Source: Hymenobacter caeli (GTDB lineage: Bacteria > Bacteroidota > Bacteroidia > Cytophagales > Hymenobacteraceae). Taken from it: a DNA stretch of 64,000 nucleotides. Under the pieces are notes generated by a model. It was not told where the DNA came from and ran no database searches. It saw only the letters and a program-made list of their open reading frames with translations. The position numbers were made by a program, and so were the translations under genes. Each line of letters opens with the position of its first letter. The first letter of the stretch is position 1. Positions 1 to 9,948 of this stretch are shown here, piece by piece. The DNA lies in the NCBI RefSeq assembly GCF_013294115.1, contig NZ_JABSNP010000011.1, positions 62,001 through 126,000 of the forward strand, in the 5' to 3' direction.

Positions 1-722
1 TGGCCCTGCTTGGCCACCCGGGTTTGCACGATGTGCACTTCCTCGGCCAGGGTGGCGGGCAGCGGCAGCACCACGGCGTTGAAGCGGCGGCGCAGGGCGC
101 TGCTCAGCTCGTTCACGCCCCGGTCGCGGTCGTTGGCCGTGGCGATGACGTTGAAGCCCTGCGTGGCCTGGATTTCGGTGCTCAGCTCGGGGATCGGCAG
201 CACTTTTTCTGAGAGCATGGTCAGCAGCGTGTCCTGCACGTCGGAGGGGATGCGGGTGAGCTCCTCGATGCGCACGAGCTGGCCGCTTTGCATGCCCTTG
301 TAGAGCGGGCTGGGTACCAGGGCCCCCAGCGAGGGGCCCTCGGCCAGCAGGCGGGCGTAGTTCCAGGAGTAGCGCAGGCTGTCTTCGGCGGTGCCGGCGG
401 TGCCCTGCACCAGCAGGTTGGTGTGCCCGCTGATGGCGGCCGTGAGGTGCTCGCTCACCCAGCTTTTGGCCGTGCCCGGCACGCCCAGCAGCAGCAGGGC
501 TCTATCGGTGGCCAGGGTGGCCACGGCAATTTCCATCAGCCGCCGCTGGCCGATGTACTTGGGCTCGATGGCAAAGCCGTTGTCGAGCGCGCCGCCCATG
601 AGGTACGTCACCACCGCCCAGGGCGAGAGCTGCCAGTTGGGCGGCTTGGGGCGGTCGTCGGCGGCTTTGAGGGCGGCCAGCTCCTCGGCGTAGAGGTCTT
701 CGGCGTGGGGGCGGAGCAGCAT
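1..722 (-). CDS. MoxR-type AAA+ ATPase, C-terminal part outside the window
   Basis: The first 240 residues of an AAA+ ATPase are present; the rest lies left of base 1. Visible motifs are Walker A GVPGTAKSW (residues 80-88), a Walker B-like LVRIEEL (149-155), sensor-1 ATAN (195-198) and a basic LRRRF (210-214). This pattern is that of MoxR/CbbQ-type chaperone-like ATPases, which remodel partner proteins, usually with a von Willebrand A partner. It starts 92 bases after the stop of the SWIM-domain gene on the same strand, so the two are probably one operon. In E. coli a comparable set is yehL (AAA+), yehM, yehP (VWA) and yehQ (SWIM); the DUF5682 and VWA genes would be expected just outside the window. 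The client and role are unknown. Confidence 0.85.
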   Translation of the reverse strand, partial: MLLRPHAEDLYAEELAALKAADDRPKPPNWQLSPWAVVTYLMGGALDNGFAIEPKYIGQRRLMEIAVATLATDRALLLLGVPGTAKSWVSEHLTAAISGHTNLLVQGTAGTAEDSLRYSWNYARLLAEGPSLGALVPSPLYKGMQSGQLVRIEELTRIPSDVQDTLLTMLSEKVLPIPELSTEIQATQGFNVIATANDRDRGVNELSSALRRRFNAVVLPLPATLAEEVHIVQTRVAKQG

Positions 723-814
723 TTTAGGGAAGAGTTTGGAATGAGGAAGTTAGCATTTCAGATTGACTGTCGCGTTCATCAGGCATTTTCTGAGTGGAAT
801 CCTGGCTTTGAAGC

Positions 815-3800
815 CTATTCCAGGAGCGAAGCGTCTAGTTCGGCCTGGAAGCGCAGGGTGCTGACGAACGTATCCAGCTGAACCTGCACGATGGGGTGGG
901 CCTGGGGCACGGCGGCGATGCGCGCGGCCGCGGCGGGGCGGTCGGCGGGGGCCAGGTTGGGGCCCACGGTTTGCACGAGCAGCCAGGCCAGCCGCTGCGG
1001 CGGGGCGAGGGGTTCGCTGTAGGGCGCGAGGTGGTCGGTATGGGCCAGTGCGCCCGCCACGGCCTCCACCACGGCGGTGCTGAGGGGGCGGGGCCAGGGC
1101 GCGGGCACCAGGCCGAGGCCGAGCGTCCAGTCGGCCTCCTGGCTGCGCACGCGCGCCAGGGTGGGGGCCAGCAGCAGGGCTTGCCGGTCGGCCGGCGGCA
1201 CCAGGGGCCCCAGGAGTGGCCAGTCGATGTTGCGCAGGCAGTGCGCCTTTTCCAGCGCCGGGCGCTCGTGCTGCCACAGGGCCAGAAAGGCGGCGGCAAA
1301 GGCCGCATCGTGGTGCAGTAGCGTGCTTTTGGCCCAGCCGGGTAGCAGCGGCACGGCCCACTCCGAGGCCAGGGCGGCGGCCAGCAGCTCGGGGGGCGTG
1401 AGGCCCAGGTGCGCCGCCCAGCGCTGCGGGGGCAGCAGCGCCAGCAGGTTGCCGAGGCGGGCGGCGGCGGGCCCCACGGCCGCCACCGCGCCCTTCGAGC
1501 GCACGGTGTACTCAAACCGACTGTCTTTTTCCTCGATGCCATCGGCCAGCCACGCCTTATCCCAGGCCGTGGGCAGGGTGATGTCGAGCACGGCTTTGCC
1601 CAGGCCCAGCAGCTTGCGCCGGGCCGTGATAAGGGGCGCGGCCCGCGCCCACAGCCGCTCGGTGAGGGCCGCGCCGGGTAGCTGCACCAGCAGCGCGGCC
1701 GCCTGGCGGCGCACCTCCTGGCCCCGCGCCCTGAGCAGGCCTTCGAGCACCGGCTCGTCGGCGGGGTGCAGGTGGCCGCCCAAAATTTCCAATAGCGCTT
1801 CCTGCACCTTGGCTGGCTCGGTGGGCAGGGCGGCCAGCAGCAGGGTGCGGGCCGCCGCCGCATCGTGGCCGAAAAGCCGGCGCAGCCAGGCGAGGCGCAC
1901 GGCCAGGGTGCCGGTTTCCCAGGGGCTGGGGTCGGCCGGGCCGGCGGTGGCGGGCAGCGCGGCGGCAATGAGCCGGGCCCACGCGGGGTTGAGGGCGGCC
2001 AGCCAGGTGCCCCGCGTGCCGAGCATGGCCCCCGCCGCGGCAGCAGTTTCGGTGGACCGGGTGGCGTGCTGCAGCAGCGGCACCAGCAGCCGGGCGGGCA
2101 CGCGGCGGCCGGCGGCGGCCACGTGGGTTAAGTAACTGGGCAGCAGGTCGAGGTGGAGGGAGCTGCCCAGCATTTGGTGCAGGCACTCGGTGCCGCGGGG
2201 GCCTAGTGGGGGCAGGGGGTCGGTCGGGGCGGGGGTTGGCGCCGCCACCGTGGCCGCGGCCGGCTGGTAGCCGGCCTTGCGCACCAGGGCCAGGGCCCCG
2301 GCGGCCAGCAGCAGCTGCTGCTCGCGCCCATCGGGCAGGGGCAGCGCCGCGAAGGGCGGCAGGGTTTCGGCCGTTTGGCGGGTGCCCAGCAGGGCCAGGC
2401 GCAGCAGCTGCGGCCAGGCGGGGGCGTTGGCCGCCGCAAAAACCTCGCTCGGGGCGGCTGGGCCGGGTGCGGCCGGGGCCAGGTGCGCCAGCACGGCGGC
2501 CGGGCCGCCCACCGGCTCCCGCGTAGCCGGTATTTGCTCGAAAAAACCAGCTTCCAATGGGTTAGAAGTAGTCTCTCCATCGTCGGGCACCCAGCTGATG
2601 AGGGGGCAAAACGCCTGGCCGTCCCACTCGCCGAAGAGGGTGAGGGGCTGGCCGCCGCTCAGCGCCAGCCAGTGCCAGGCCAGCTCCTCGTCGGCGATGC
2701 GCAGGGGCAGCGCCAGGGGCTCGGCGGCGTGGCGCAGCAGCCAGCGGCCATCGGGCGCGGGCTGCAGCTGCACTGGGGCCAGGGCCGCCGGCCACTGGCG
2801 CAGCCAGGGCTGGTGGGCCAGGGCGGTGGCGTAGCCATCCAGCAAGTGGCTGATGGTGAGGCCCGGCGGCGTGGCATCGGCCGCGCTGCCCGCCAGGGCC
2901 AAGCTCACCGCCACGGCCCGCAGCGGCAGCAAGCCGGGGTAAAAAGCCAGCTCGCCCGCATACGTACCCTGCGGAAGGAGCGGCGTGCCAAACGCCTGGT
3001 TGCCAAAGGCAAACTCCAGCACCAGCGCCAGCCGGCCCGACTGCTGGCCGTAGAGCCAGCTGCGGCGGCCGGTCAGGCGCTCCTCGGCCCAGCCGTACTG
3101 GCCCAGCACCAGCCAGGTATCGGCCACCACCAGGGTGGCCGGGTCGGCCAGCAGCTCGTCTTTTTTGGGTGTGCTGCCCACTTGCTGCTCCACGTCCTGG
3201 CGGGCAGCGGGAGCTAATGCGCTGCGGTTGAGGAAGGTGCGCAGCACCACGTACACCTCGCCGAGGCGGCCCAGCAGGCGGCCGGCCCAGTCGGGGCCGG
3301 CGGTGGGGCAGTCGGCCAGCTCGCGCAGGGTGGCGGCCAGGCCGGGCAGCTGGTTGTCCACGAGGCGGGCGGCCTGGGCTCCCCAAAAGCTTTTGGGCTG
3401 CTGGCCCAGGGTGGCCAGGCCGGCGCGCATTAAGTCGAGCAGCCAGGTTTCCAGCTCCTCGGCCCCGGCCTGCATGCGGGCCTGGCGCTGGGCGTCGCGC
3501 TTTTGCTGGGCGGCGTTGCCCGCAGCGGCGGGGGCGGCAGCACCATCGCCATCGGCGGCCGGTGGGGCAGGGCCCACCGCTTTCTTGGCCGTTTTAGCCG
3601 CCACCTTTTCGGCTTGCTCGGCGCCCTTGGTCTGGCGCTTGCCCAGCCAGTCGGCGAGCCAGGCGGGCGGGGTGCCGGCGGGCAGCAGCGCCGGCTGCCG
3701 CGCCAGCAGCAGCAGCAGCCCGGCCCCGTGCTTGCACGGAAACACGTGGCTCGGGCACGAGCACTTAAAGGCCGGCTCGGTGAGGTCGATGCCCGTGAGG

Positions 3801-3958
3801 TAGGGCTTGGCGCCGCTGCCGGCGCACTCGCCCCAGGCGGCCGCGTCGGTGCGGCCCAGGTTGGCCCACTTGGCGGCCTGGGCCAGCTCGCGCCCCCGCT
3901 TGAGGGTGCCCGCATCGGGTACGAGCGCCGTGGCCTGGTCTTCGGAGTAAGCAATCAT
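815..3958 (-). CDS. SWIM zinc-finger protein, large helical (YehQ/DUF5691-like)
   Basis: Protein of 1047 residues. Near the N-terminus CSCPS...CKH (Cys66, Cys68, Cys75, His77) is a complete SWIM zinc finger, a predicted nucleic-acid or protein binding module. A lysine/alanine-rich linker follows (about 100-150). The remainder is long and Leu/Ala-rich with HEAT-like helical character, as in DUF5691 proteins. I chose the ATG at 3958 because the SWIM domain follows normally and the upstream in-frame extension (to 4102) reads as arginine-rich noise. The gene is upstream of, and likely co-transcribed with, the MoxR ATPase. In the E. coli-type yeh cluster the SWIM protein accompanies AAA+, VWA and DUF5682 proteins; that this is the same system is inferred. 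Biochemical function unknown. Confidence 0.8.
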   Translation of the reverse strand: MIAYSEDQATALVPDAGTLKRGRELAQAAKWANLGRTDAAAWGECAGSGAKPYLTGIDLTEPAFKCSCPSHVFPCKHGAGLLLLLARQPALLPAGTPPAWLADWLGKRQTKGAEQAEKVAAKTAKKAVGPAPPAADGDGAAAPAAAGNAAQQKRDAQRQARMQAGAEELETWLLDLMRAGLATLGQQPKSFWGAQAARLVDNQLPGLAATLRELADCPTAGPDWAGRLLGRLGEVYVVLRTFLNRSALAPAARQDVEQQVGSTPKKDELLADPATLVVADTWLVLGQYGWAEERLTGRRSWLYGQQSGRLALVLEFAFGNQAFGTPLLPQGTYAGELAFYPGLLPLRAVAVSLALAGSAADATPPGLTISHLLDGYATALAHQPWLRQWPAALAPVQLQPAPDGRWLLRHAAEPLALPLRIADEELAWHWLALSGGQPLTLFGEWDGQAFCPLISWVPDDGETTSNPLEAGFFEQIPATREPVGGPAAVLAHLAPAAPGPAAPSEVFAAANAPAWPQLLRLALLGTRQTAETLPPFAALPLPDGREQQLLLAAGALALVRKAGYQPAAATVAAPTPAPTDPLPPLGPRGTECLHQMLGSSLHLDLLPSYLTHVAAAGRRVPARLLVPLLQHATRSTETAAAAGAMLGTRGTWLAALNPAWARLIAAALPATAGPADPSPWETGTLAVRLAWLRRLFGHDAAAARTLLLAALPTEPAKVQEALLEILGGHLHPADEPVLEGLLRARGQEVRRQAAALLVQLPGAALTERLWARAAPLITARRKLLGLGKAVLDITLPTAWDKAWLADGIEEKDSRFEYTVRSKGAVAAVGPAAARLGNLLALLPPQRWAAHLGLTPPELLAAALASEWAVPLLPGWAKSTLLHHDAAFAAAFLALWQHERPALEKAHCLRNIDWPLLGPLVPPADRQALLLAPTLARVRSQEADWTLGLGLVPAPWPRPLSTAVVEAVAGALAHTDHLAPYSEPLAPPQRLAWLLVQTVGPNLAPADRPAAAARIAAVPQAHPIVQVQLDTFVSTLRFQAELDASLLE

Positions 3959-4178
3959 TCGAGGGGAAGGGCAGAAGCAGCGTGCATGACGGCACAAAGT
4001 AGCGCGGGAAACAAAATCCCCCATTCGCCCCCGCCCCGGGGCCCTGCCCTGGCGTCCACACAGGGCCCCTGCCCCCTGGGTTGCTTTCGACAACAGCGGC
4101 AAAACCCGTGCTTCGGCCGCGCCGGCGGGGCAAGCAAAGCTGCCCGCTGCGACGTATTCTGTGAAATCGCATAAAAGT

Positions 4179-4213
4179 AAAAGGCCCTTCCTTATGCCAG
4201 GAAGGGCCTTTTT
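4179..4213. terminator. Rho-independent terminator, bidirectional
   Basis: A 14-bp stem (4179-4192 with 4199-4212) closes a six-base loop and is flanked by A and T runs on both sides. It lies between two divergent genes, where no terminator is needed for either. It therefore most likely belongs to the decayed tRNA-like sequence just to its right (minus strand), because the intact tRNA-Asp at 13626 has the same arrangement of tRNA then terminator. Confidence 0.75.
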
Positions 4214-4216
4214 CTC

Positions 4217-4281
4217 AACGGCTGCGGTCCGGACGGGGTTTGTTCCCCTGCGAACGAGTCACCAGCCGCGAACTAAAACGA
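4217..4281 (-). pseudogene. Degenerate tRNA-like remnant
   Basis: Bases 4217-4237 match 19 of 21 bases of 13618-13638, the 3' acceptor/T-arm end of the intact tRNA-Asp together with its short downstream flank. As at the intact gene, a terminator follows immediately on the minus strand. Further in, a gaactaaaac stretch loosely resembles the D-arm/5' acceptor end, but there is no recognisable anticodon arm and the T-loop lacks the usual TTCGA. I read this as a tRNA gene that has lost its middle. A chance match or an old integration scar are alternatives. The rest of 3959-4456 holds nothing I recognise. Confidence 0.45.
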
Positions 4282-4456
4282 GCGGACTGCCTGGCCTGCC
4301 CGTCTTGTGCCGGTCCTGCCCGGCAAACGTAGCCGGCCTGAACTTGCGCGGGGCGGCCAGGTTATGGGCACGGTTTTCGGTGGTGGCTACCGCTCCGGGG
4401 GGCCCTGCGCCTGAAACCATCCGCTTACCAGTCTCACTCAACCGGCAGAAAAACTA

Positions 4457-5248
4457 ATGAAATTCACGCTTCTTCTCACGGCCGCGCTGGCGACTTTTAC
4501 GCTGCAAGCCCCGGCCCAAACCACCCCCGCCGCGGCCCCCGCGCCGCGCGCGGCCCCCGACCAGATTCCGACCAGCAAAGGCCCGCTCACGGTGCAGCCC
4601 ATCACCCACGGCAGCGTGGTGTTCGCCTGGAACGGCAAGACCATTTACGTAGACCCCTACGGCGGGGCCGCGGGCTACACCGGCCTGGCCGCGCCCGATG
4701 TCATTCTCATCACCGACATCCACGGCGACCACCTGGACCCCCAGACGCTGGCGGGCCTCCCCGTGGGCAAGGCCCTGATGCTAGTGCCCCCAGCGGTGGC
4801 CGAGAAGCTGCCCGCCGAGTACAAAGCCCAGGTCCGCATCCTGCGCAACGGCCAGCGGCTCGACACGCTGGGCCTGAGCGTGTCGGCCATCCCGATGTAC
4901 AACCTGCCCGAAGCCGCCGACGCGCCGCATACCAAGGGCCGGGGCAACGGCTACGTGCTGAACCTGGGCGGCAAAAACGTGTACCTGTCGGGCGATACCG
5001 AAGACATTCCCGAAATGCGGGCCCTCAAAAGCATCGACGTAGCCTTCGTGTGCATGAACCTGCCCTACACGATGGACGTGGACCAGGCCGCGCAGGGCGT
5101 GCTGGCGTTTAAGCCGGGCATCGTGTACCCCTACCACTACCGCGGCCAGAACGGCTTGAGCGACGTGGCCAGCTTCAAGAAGCAGGTGAACGCGGCCAAC
5201 AAAAAGATTGACGTGCGGCTGCGCAACTGGTACCCGGCGGCCCAGTAA
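4457..5248 (+). CDS. Secreted metal-dependent hydrolase, MBL fold (UlaG/UPF0173-like)
   Basis: Protein of 263 residues. A Sec signal peptide covers about residues 1-21 (hydrophobic core, cleavage near APAQ), followed by an Ala/Pro-rich spacer. The metallo-beta-lactamase fold is marked by TDIHGDHLDP, a form of the HxHxDH metal motif, and by a later SGDTED. The C-terminal PYHYRG supplies a conserved histidine. Such UPF0173-type enzymes include the ascorbate-phosphate lactonase UlaG, but the substrate cannot be told here and the secreted location argues against that specific role. It stands alone: the upstream gene is divergent, and a strong terminator follows at 5359. Confidence 0.8.
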   Translation: MKFTLLLTAALATFTLQAPAQTTPAAAPAPRAAPDQIPTSKGPLTVQPITHGSVVFAWNGKTIYVDPYGGAAGYTGLAAPDVILITDIHGDHLDPQTLAGLPVGKALMLVPPAVAEKLPAEYKAQVRILRNGQRLDTLGLSVSAIPMYNLPEAADAPHTKGRGNGYVLNLGGKNVYLSGDTEDIPEMRALKSIDVAFVCMNLPYTMDVDQAAQGVLAFKPGIVYPYHYRGQNGLSDVASFKKQVNAANKKIDVRLRNWYPAAQ

Positions 5249-5358
5249 GGAACTGCTGTTACGCAGTAGGCAGTAGCGCGGACTGCAAGGTTCGCGCTAC
5301 TGCCCCAGTGGCGCCTCAATGCAGGCACTGCGCAACAGCAGTAAGTAAGGCCATAAGC

Positions 5359-5407
5359 CAAGAACGTCCTGCTGAGCAACTTGCTCAGCAGGACGTTCTT
5401 GTTTTTC
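5359..5407 (+). terminator. Strong Rho-independent terminator
   Basis: A perfect 21-bp inverted repeat (5359-5379 with 5381-5401) followed by a T run. It sits between two convergent genes, the MBL hydrolase (plus) and the response regulator (minus). The preceding 100 bases also hold imperfect GC-rich repeats of a cagtag-like unit. Confidence 0.85.
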
Positions 5408-5474
5408 CAAAGCAAGCGCCCCATAGCTAGCGAAACGAGTGGACCAGCTGGCCTGCCGGCGAGTGATGATTGGC

Positions 5475-5894
5475 CTAGCCCACCGGCTCCGCCCCGAAAT
5501 GCGCTGCCACCACGGCCTGGAGCTTCTCCTTGGTCAGCGGCTTGTTTAGTGCCCCCGCCACGGGCAGCTGCTGCACCCGCTCCAGGTCGCGCGGCAACAG
5601 CGACGTGGTGAGCATCACGATGCCGACGCCCCGCTGCCGGGCCAGGGGCAGCTGGGCGTAGGCTTCCAGGAACTCGATGCCGTTCATAACGGGCATTTTC
5701 ATGTCCAGCAAAATCAGGTCGGGGCAGCGGGGGCTCAGGGGCTCGCAGGTCTGGTGCAGGGCCTGCAAGGCCTCGGCCCCGTTTTCGGCCACTTGCAGGT
5801 GCGCGGCCACGCTCATGCGCTGGATGAGCGTTTGGTTCAGAAAATTGGTCGTCGTGTCGTCGTCCACCAGCAGAATGCTGGACAGTTGGGGCAT
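5475..5894 (-). CDS. Single-domain response regulator
   Basis: Protein of 139 residues made only of a receiver (REC) domain: acidic triad DDD near the N-terminus, phospho-acceptor Asp in LLDMKMPVMNG, Thr in LTTS and Lys in NKPLT are all present, so it should accept phosphate. There is no output domain; such stand-alone receivers pass phosphate on or bind partner proteins. It lies 68 bases after the stop of the broken hybrid histidine kinase gene on the same strand, which would normally be its cognate kinase. With that kinase apparently dead, this regulator may be orphaned or driven by another kinase. Start ATG at 5894 gives the usual family length. Confidence 0.9.
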   Translation of the reverse strand: MPQLSSILLVDDDTTTNFLNQTLIQRMSVAAHLQVAENGAEALQALHQTCEPLSPRCPDLILLDMKMPVMNGIEFLEAYAQLPLARQRGVGIVMLTTSLLPRDLERVQQLPVAGALNKPLTKEKLQAVVAAHFGAEPVG

Positions 5895-5962
5895 GGCGGG
5901 AGGGGCAGCCGCGGCAAGCCGGCTGGCCAGTGGTACGGCCGGGGCCCGCGGTGGTTGCGCCC

Positions 5963-8900
5963 CTACGCCGGCAGCCGCACAACGAACGTGGAGCCTTCGC
6001 CCGCCCGGCTCTGCACCGCGATGGTGCCGCCCGCGTTTTCTACCAGCTTCTTCACCATGTACAGGCCCACGCCCGTGCCCTCCACGTGGGTGTGCAGGCG
6101 CTCGAACAACCCGAACAGCTTGGCCTGCTGCCCCTCGCTCAGGCCCAGCCCGTTGTCCTGCACCCGCAGCACCCGGAAGGCGCCTTCGGCGCGGCAGCCG
6201 ACGCGCACCACCGGCGGGCGGTCCGGGTGGTGGTACTTCAGGGCGTTGCTCACCAGGTTGTAGAGCAGGCTGCGCAGGTTTTTCTCCGCCATCACCAGCG
6301 CGGGGCACTCCACCGCTGCCTCCAGCCGGCCGCCGGTGGCGGCCAGCAGCGGCGGCAGGTCCTGGCGCACGTCTTCGATGAGGGGCGCCAGGGCGGTGGG
6401 CGCCGCCGGGTGGGCAACCTCCGGCTGGAGCTTGCTCACGTCGGTGAGGTGGCCGATGGTGCGGGTGAAGCGCTCCACCGCGTCCTGCATGCGCGCGAGC
6501 ACGGGCAGCAGCGTGGCGTGGCGTCGGTGCGCAGCTCGGCGGGCAGCAGGTCTTCCAGCAGCCGCAGCAGCCCTTCGATGTTGCCGATGGGCGCTTTGAG
6601 GTCGGGCGAGGCCGTGTACACAAAATTGTCCAGGTCGCGGTTGGTGCGGGCCAGCTGCTCGTTGGTTTCCTTCAGCTCGGTGGTGTCGATGGCCGAGCCC
6701 ACGTAGCCGTACAGCTCCCCGTTGGGGAAGTAGCTCGGGGCCCCCTGCGCCAGCAGCCAGCGGTACGGCCCGTCGTGGCGCCGCATGCGGTGCTCCAGCC
6801 GGTAGCGGGTGCGCGTGCCAATGGCCTCCGTGAGCAGGCGTTGGGCATTTTCCAGCTCGTCGGGGTGCATGTAGGGCCCCCAGCCCGTGGCCTCGTACTG
6901 CGCCGGCGTCACGCCCACAAAGTCGATAAACGCCTGGTTGACGTAGCGGATGCTGGAATCCGGATTCACCGCCCACACCATGTTGGGCGCCGCGTCGGCC
7001 ATGATGCGAAAGCGGGTTTCGCTTTCTTCCATCTGCTGCAAGGCCCGCACTTCCTCCGTCACGTCGAGGGCCGTGTGGTGGATGCCGTACACCCGCCCCT
7101 GCTCGTCGTGCAGGGGCTTGTAGGTGAAGGTAAAATGCGAGGTTTTCAACTGGCCCCCGCGACCAGCAGCGTGGCGGCCTGGCGGACGCCCACGTAGGGC
7201 TGGCCGGTGGCGTACACTTGCTCCAGCAGGGCCGGAAAAGGCTGGCTTTCCAGCTCGGGCAAAGCCTTCCGGAAGGACAAGCCTAGCACCGCCGCCGGTT
7301 TGCCCCAGTAGCCGAGCATAAGTGCGTTGGCGTACTGAATGCGGATTTCCGGCCCCAGGTACAGCGCCATCGCCACCGGCGATTCCTCAATCAGGGTGCG
7401 GTAGCGCTGCTCGCTGGCCCGCAGCTCCCCTTCCGCAAACCGCAGCCGGGTATTGTCCTGGCGGGTGCGGGTGGTGGCGAGCTGGGTGCGCACGCGGGCC
7501 AGCAGCTCCCGGGCCGCGAAGGGCTTCACCAAGAGGTAGTCGTCGGCGCCCTTGTCCAGGCCTTCCACGGTGGCTTCCTCGCCGGCGCGGGCCGAGAGCA
7601 GCACCACCGGAATCCGGGCCGTGTCGGGGTTTTGCTTCAGGGCCTGCAACAGGCCGAAGCCGTCGAGGCGCGGCATCACCACGTCGGAGAGCACCAGGTC
7701 GGGCAGCTGCTGCGCCACGTCCTCCAGGGCCTGCAAGCCGTCGGCGGCCGTGCGCACGGTCCACTGCGGCTCCCGGGCCAATATGCGCTGCACGTAGCCG
7801 CGCATGTCGGCGTTGTCGTCCACCACCAGGATGGTCGCCGCGGCCTCGTCCGCCGGCCGCGCCCCTGCCGCTACTTCCGCCGGGGCCGCGCCGGGGCCCG
7901 CCGGTTCCGCGGGCGCCCCCGCCGGCCACTGCTGCGCCTCCGCCACAAACGCCGCCCCGGGGCTTGGTAGCGGGGCGGCCGGGCGGGCGTCGCGCACCTG
8001 CTCCGCCGGCAGGTGCGCCGCGCCCAGTGGCAGGCGCACGGCAAACGTGCTGCCCTGCCCTACCCGGCTCTCGGCCGTTATCGCCCCGCCGTGGAGCTGC
8101 ACCAGCTCCTGCACGAACGCCAGCCCGGTGCCGGACCCCTCGTAGGAGCGCGACCGGGTGCCCTCGGCCCGGTAAAAGCGGGTGAACAGCTTCGGCAGCT
8201 CGGCCGCCGCCAGGCCCTCGCCGGTGCCGGCCACCCGCAGCACGGCCTGCCCGTCCTCCTCGCGCAGGCTCACCCGCACGCCCCCCGCAAAGGTGAACTC
8301 CAGGGCGTTGGAGAGCAGGTTGAACACGATTTTCTCCCACATCCCCGCGTCCACGCACACCGGCGCGCGCAGCGGGGGGCAGTCCACTTCCAGGGCCAGC
8401 CCGGTCTTTTCGAGGGCCGTGCGAAACACGCCGGCCAGCTCGGCCGTGTAAGCGGCCAGGTCGAGGGGCGCGAAATCGGCCTGCAAGCGGCCCGCCCCGA
8501 TGCGCGCGAAATCCAGCAGGCTGTTCACCAGGCGTTGCAGGCGCAGGGTGTTGCGCTGCACCAGCGCCAGGCGCTCCTGCTGCGGGGCGGGCAGCGGGTG
8601 GGCCCCGTCGGCCAGGGCGTCGTCCAGCGAACCGAGCACCAGCGTGAGCGGCGTGCGAAACGCGTGGCTGATGTTGCTGAAAAAAGCCGTTTTGGCGCGG
8701 TCCAGCGCGGCCAGGGCCACGGCCCGCGCGCGCTCTTCGGCCAGCGTGCGGGCCGTGGCCAGGGCCGTGGTGGTGCCCGCCAGCAAGTCGAAAAAGAGGG
8801 CGTACGCGGCGTCCAGCGCCCGGCGGGCACTCACGCCCAGCACCAGGAAGTAGGCGGGCTGCGCCCCCCCGCCGCAACGGGTACACCAGGGCCGTGTGCG

Positions 8901-9678
8901 GGGCCTCCGGGTAGGGGCCGCTGGCAAACGCGCCGAAGCGGGCCGCCAGGGGCGCTACCCGCTGGGCGGTGCCGGTGCGCGCGGCCTCGGCCAGCGGCCA
9001 GGGGCCGGCCATTTCCTCCGCCAGGGCAATGGCCGCCGGTGCCAGCGCCGGGGCCTGGTCCAGCCCCACCTGGCCCGCCAGCCGGGCCTGGGCTGCCCCG
9101 GGGGCCCCGGCGTAGAGCGCCACGAACGGCAAATCCTCCGCAAATTCCCGAAAGGCTGCCAGCAGCCGGGCGGCCGTTTCGGGCTCGGTGAGGGCCCCCG
9201 CCGTGCGCTCGGCCACCGTGCGCAGAATGTGGAGGCGCCGCGCGGCCAGGGTCTGCTGGGTCAGCTCCGTCACGGGGTGAAACAGCCCGCCCACCCCGCC
9301 CGACTCGTCCAGGATGGGGCTGAAGGAGAAGGTAAAAAACGTCTCTTCCAGGTAACCGAAGCGGTCCAGGAACATGCGCTGGTTCTCCAGAAAGCGCGTC
9401 TGCCCGGCCGAGGCTTGCTCAAACGCTTCGCCCGGCACCGCCCAGGCCGCGGCCCAGCACGCCTTGTAGTCCTGGCCCAGGGAGGTGGGGTGCTTGTCGC
9501 CGCACAGCGCCCGGTTGCCGTCGTTGTAAATCTGCACCCGCTGGGGCCCCCAGGCAACGCTGATGGGAAAACTGGAGGCCAGGCACAGGCTCACCGTCGT
9601 GCGCAGGCTCTGGGGCCATTGCTCAACGGGCCCCAGCGGGGTCGTCGACCAGTCTTTGGCGGCCACCAGCGCGGCCAT
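5963..9678 (-). pseudogene. Hybrid sensor histidine kinase/response regulator, frameshifted
   Basis: One large gene now split into four reading frames. Order of parts from the 5' end: PAS-like domain, GAF-like region, first HisKA and HATPase, receiver, two PAS domains, second HisKA and HATPase. Breaks: near 8870 (a run of seven G on the minus strand where six would restore frame), near 7148 (five G where six would restore it) and at 6513-6522, where GTGGC is tandemly duplicated (GCCAC on the coding strand). The first kinase core reads SHAFRTP instead of the usual SHEFRTP and VAGTGEG instead of a DTG-type G1 box. The second reads TASPDLKAP, with Pro where the phosphorylated His should be. The second ATPase domain and the receiver look intact. 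Coding similarity seems to continue upstream to about 9760 with no clear start codon. Two breaks could be sequencing errors, but the 5-bp duplication and lost residues argue for a real pseudogene. Confidence 0.8.
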
Positions 9679-9948
9679 CTGGCCGCTGCCGGCCAGCGAA
9701 CCGGGCGCGGGCCCGATGCGCTGGCCCGGGCGCGGGCGCAGTTGAATGGGAGTGAGGCATAGGGAACGGTAGGCGGGCGTTGGGGTGAGCCCGGGGCCCT
9801 GGGCAGCAAAAGAATTCGGGTAATTACGGGGGAGTGGCAGAGTCAGGTTGCTGCCGGAAGGCGAAACTTGCCCGCTGATGTTGCGTGGTTGGGGCGGTGT
9901 CGCTCACCTCGAATTTAAGAATCGTTGCGCCTGTTTCCGGCGGTCTTT

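Noticed and set aside
5963..9678. Reading the kinase region as four separate small genes
   Set aside because: Each frame continues the domain order of one hybrid kinase across the break points, and simple one-base or five-base changes restore a single frame.
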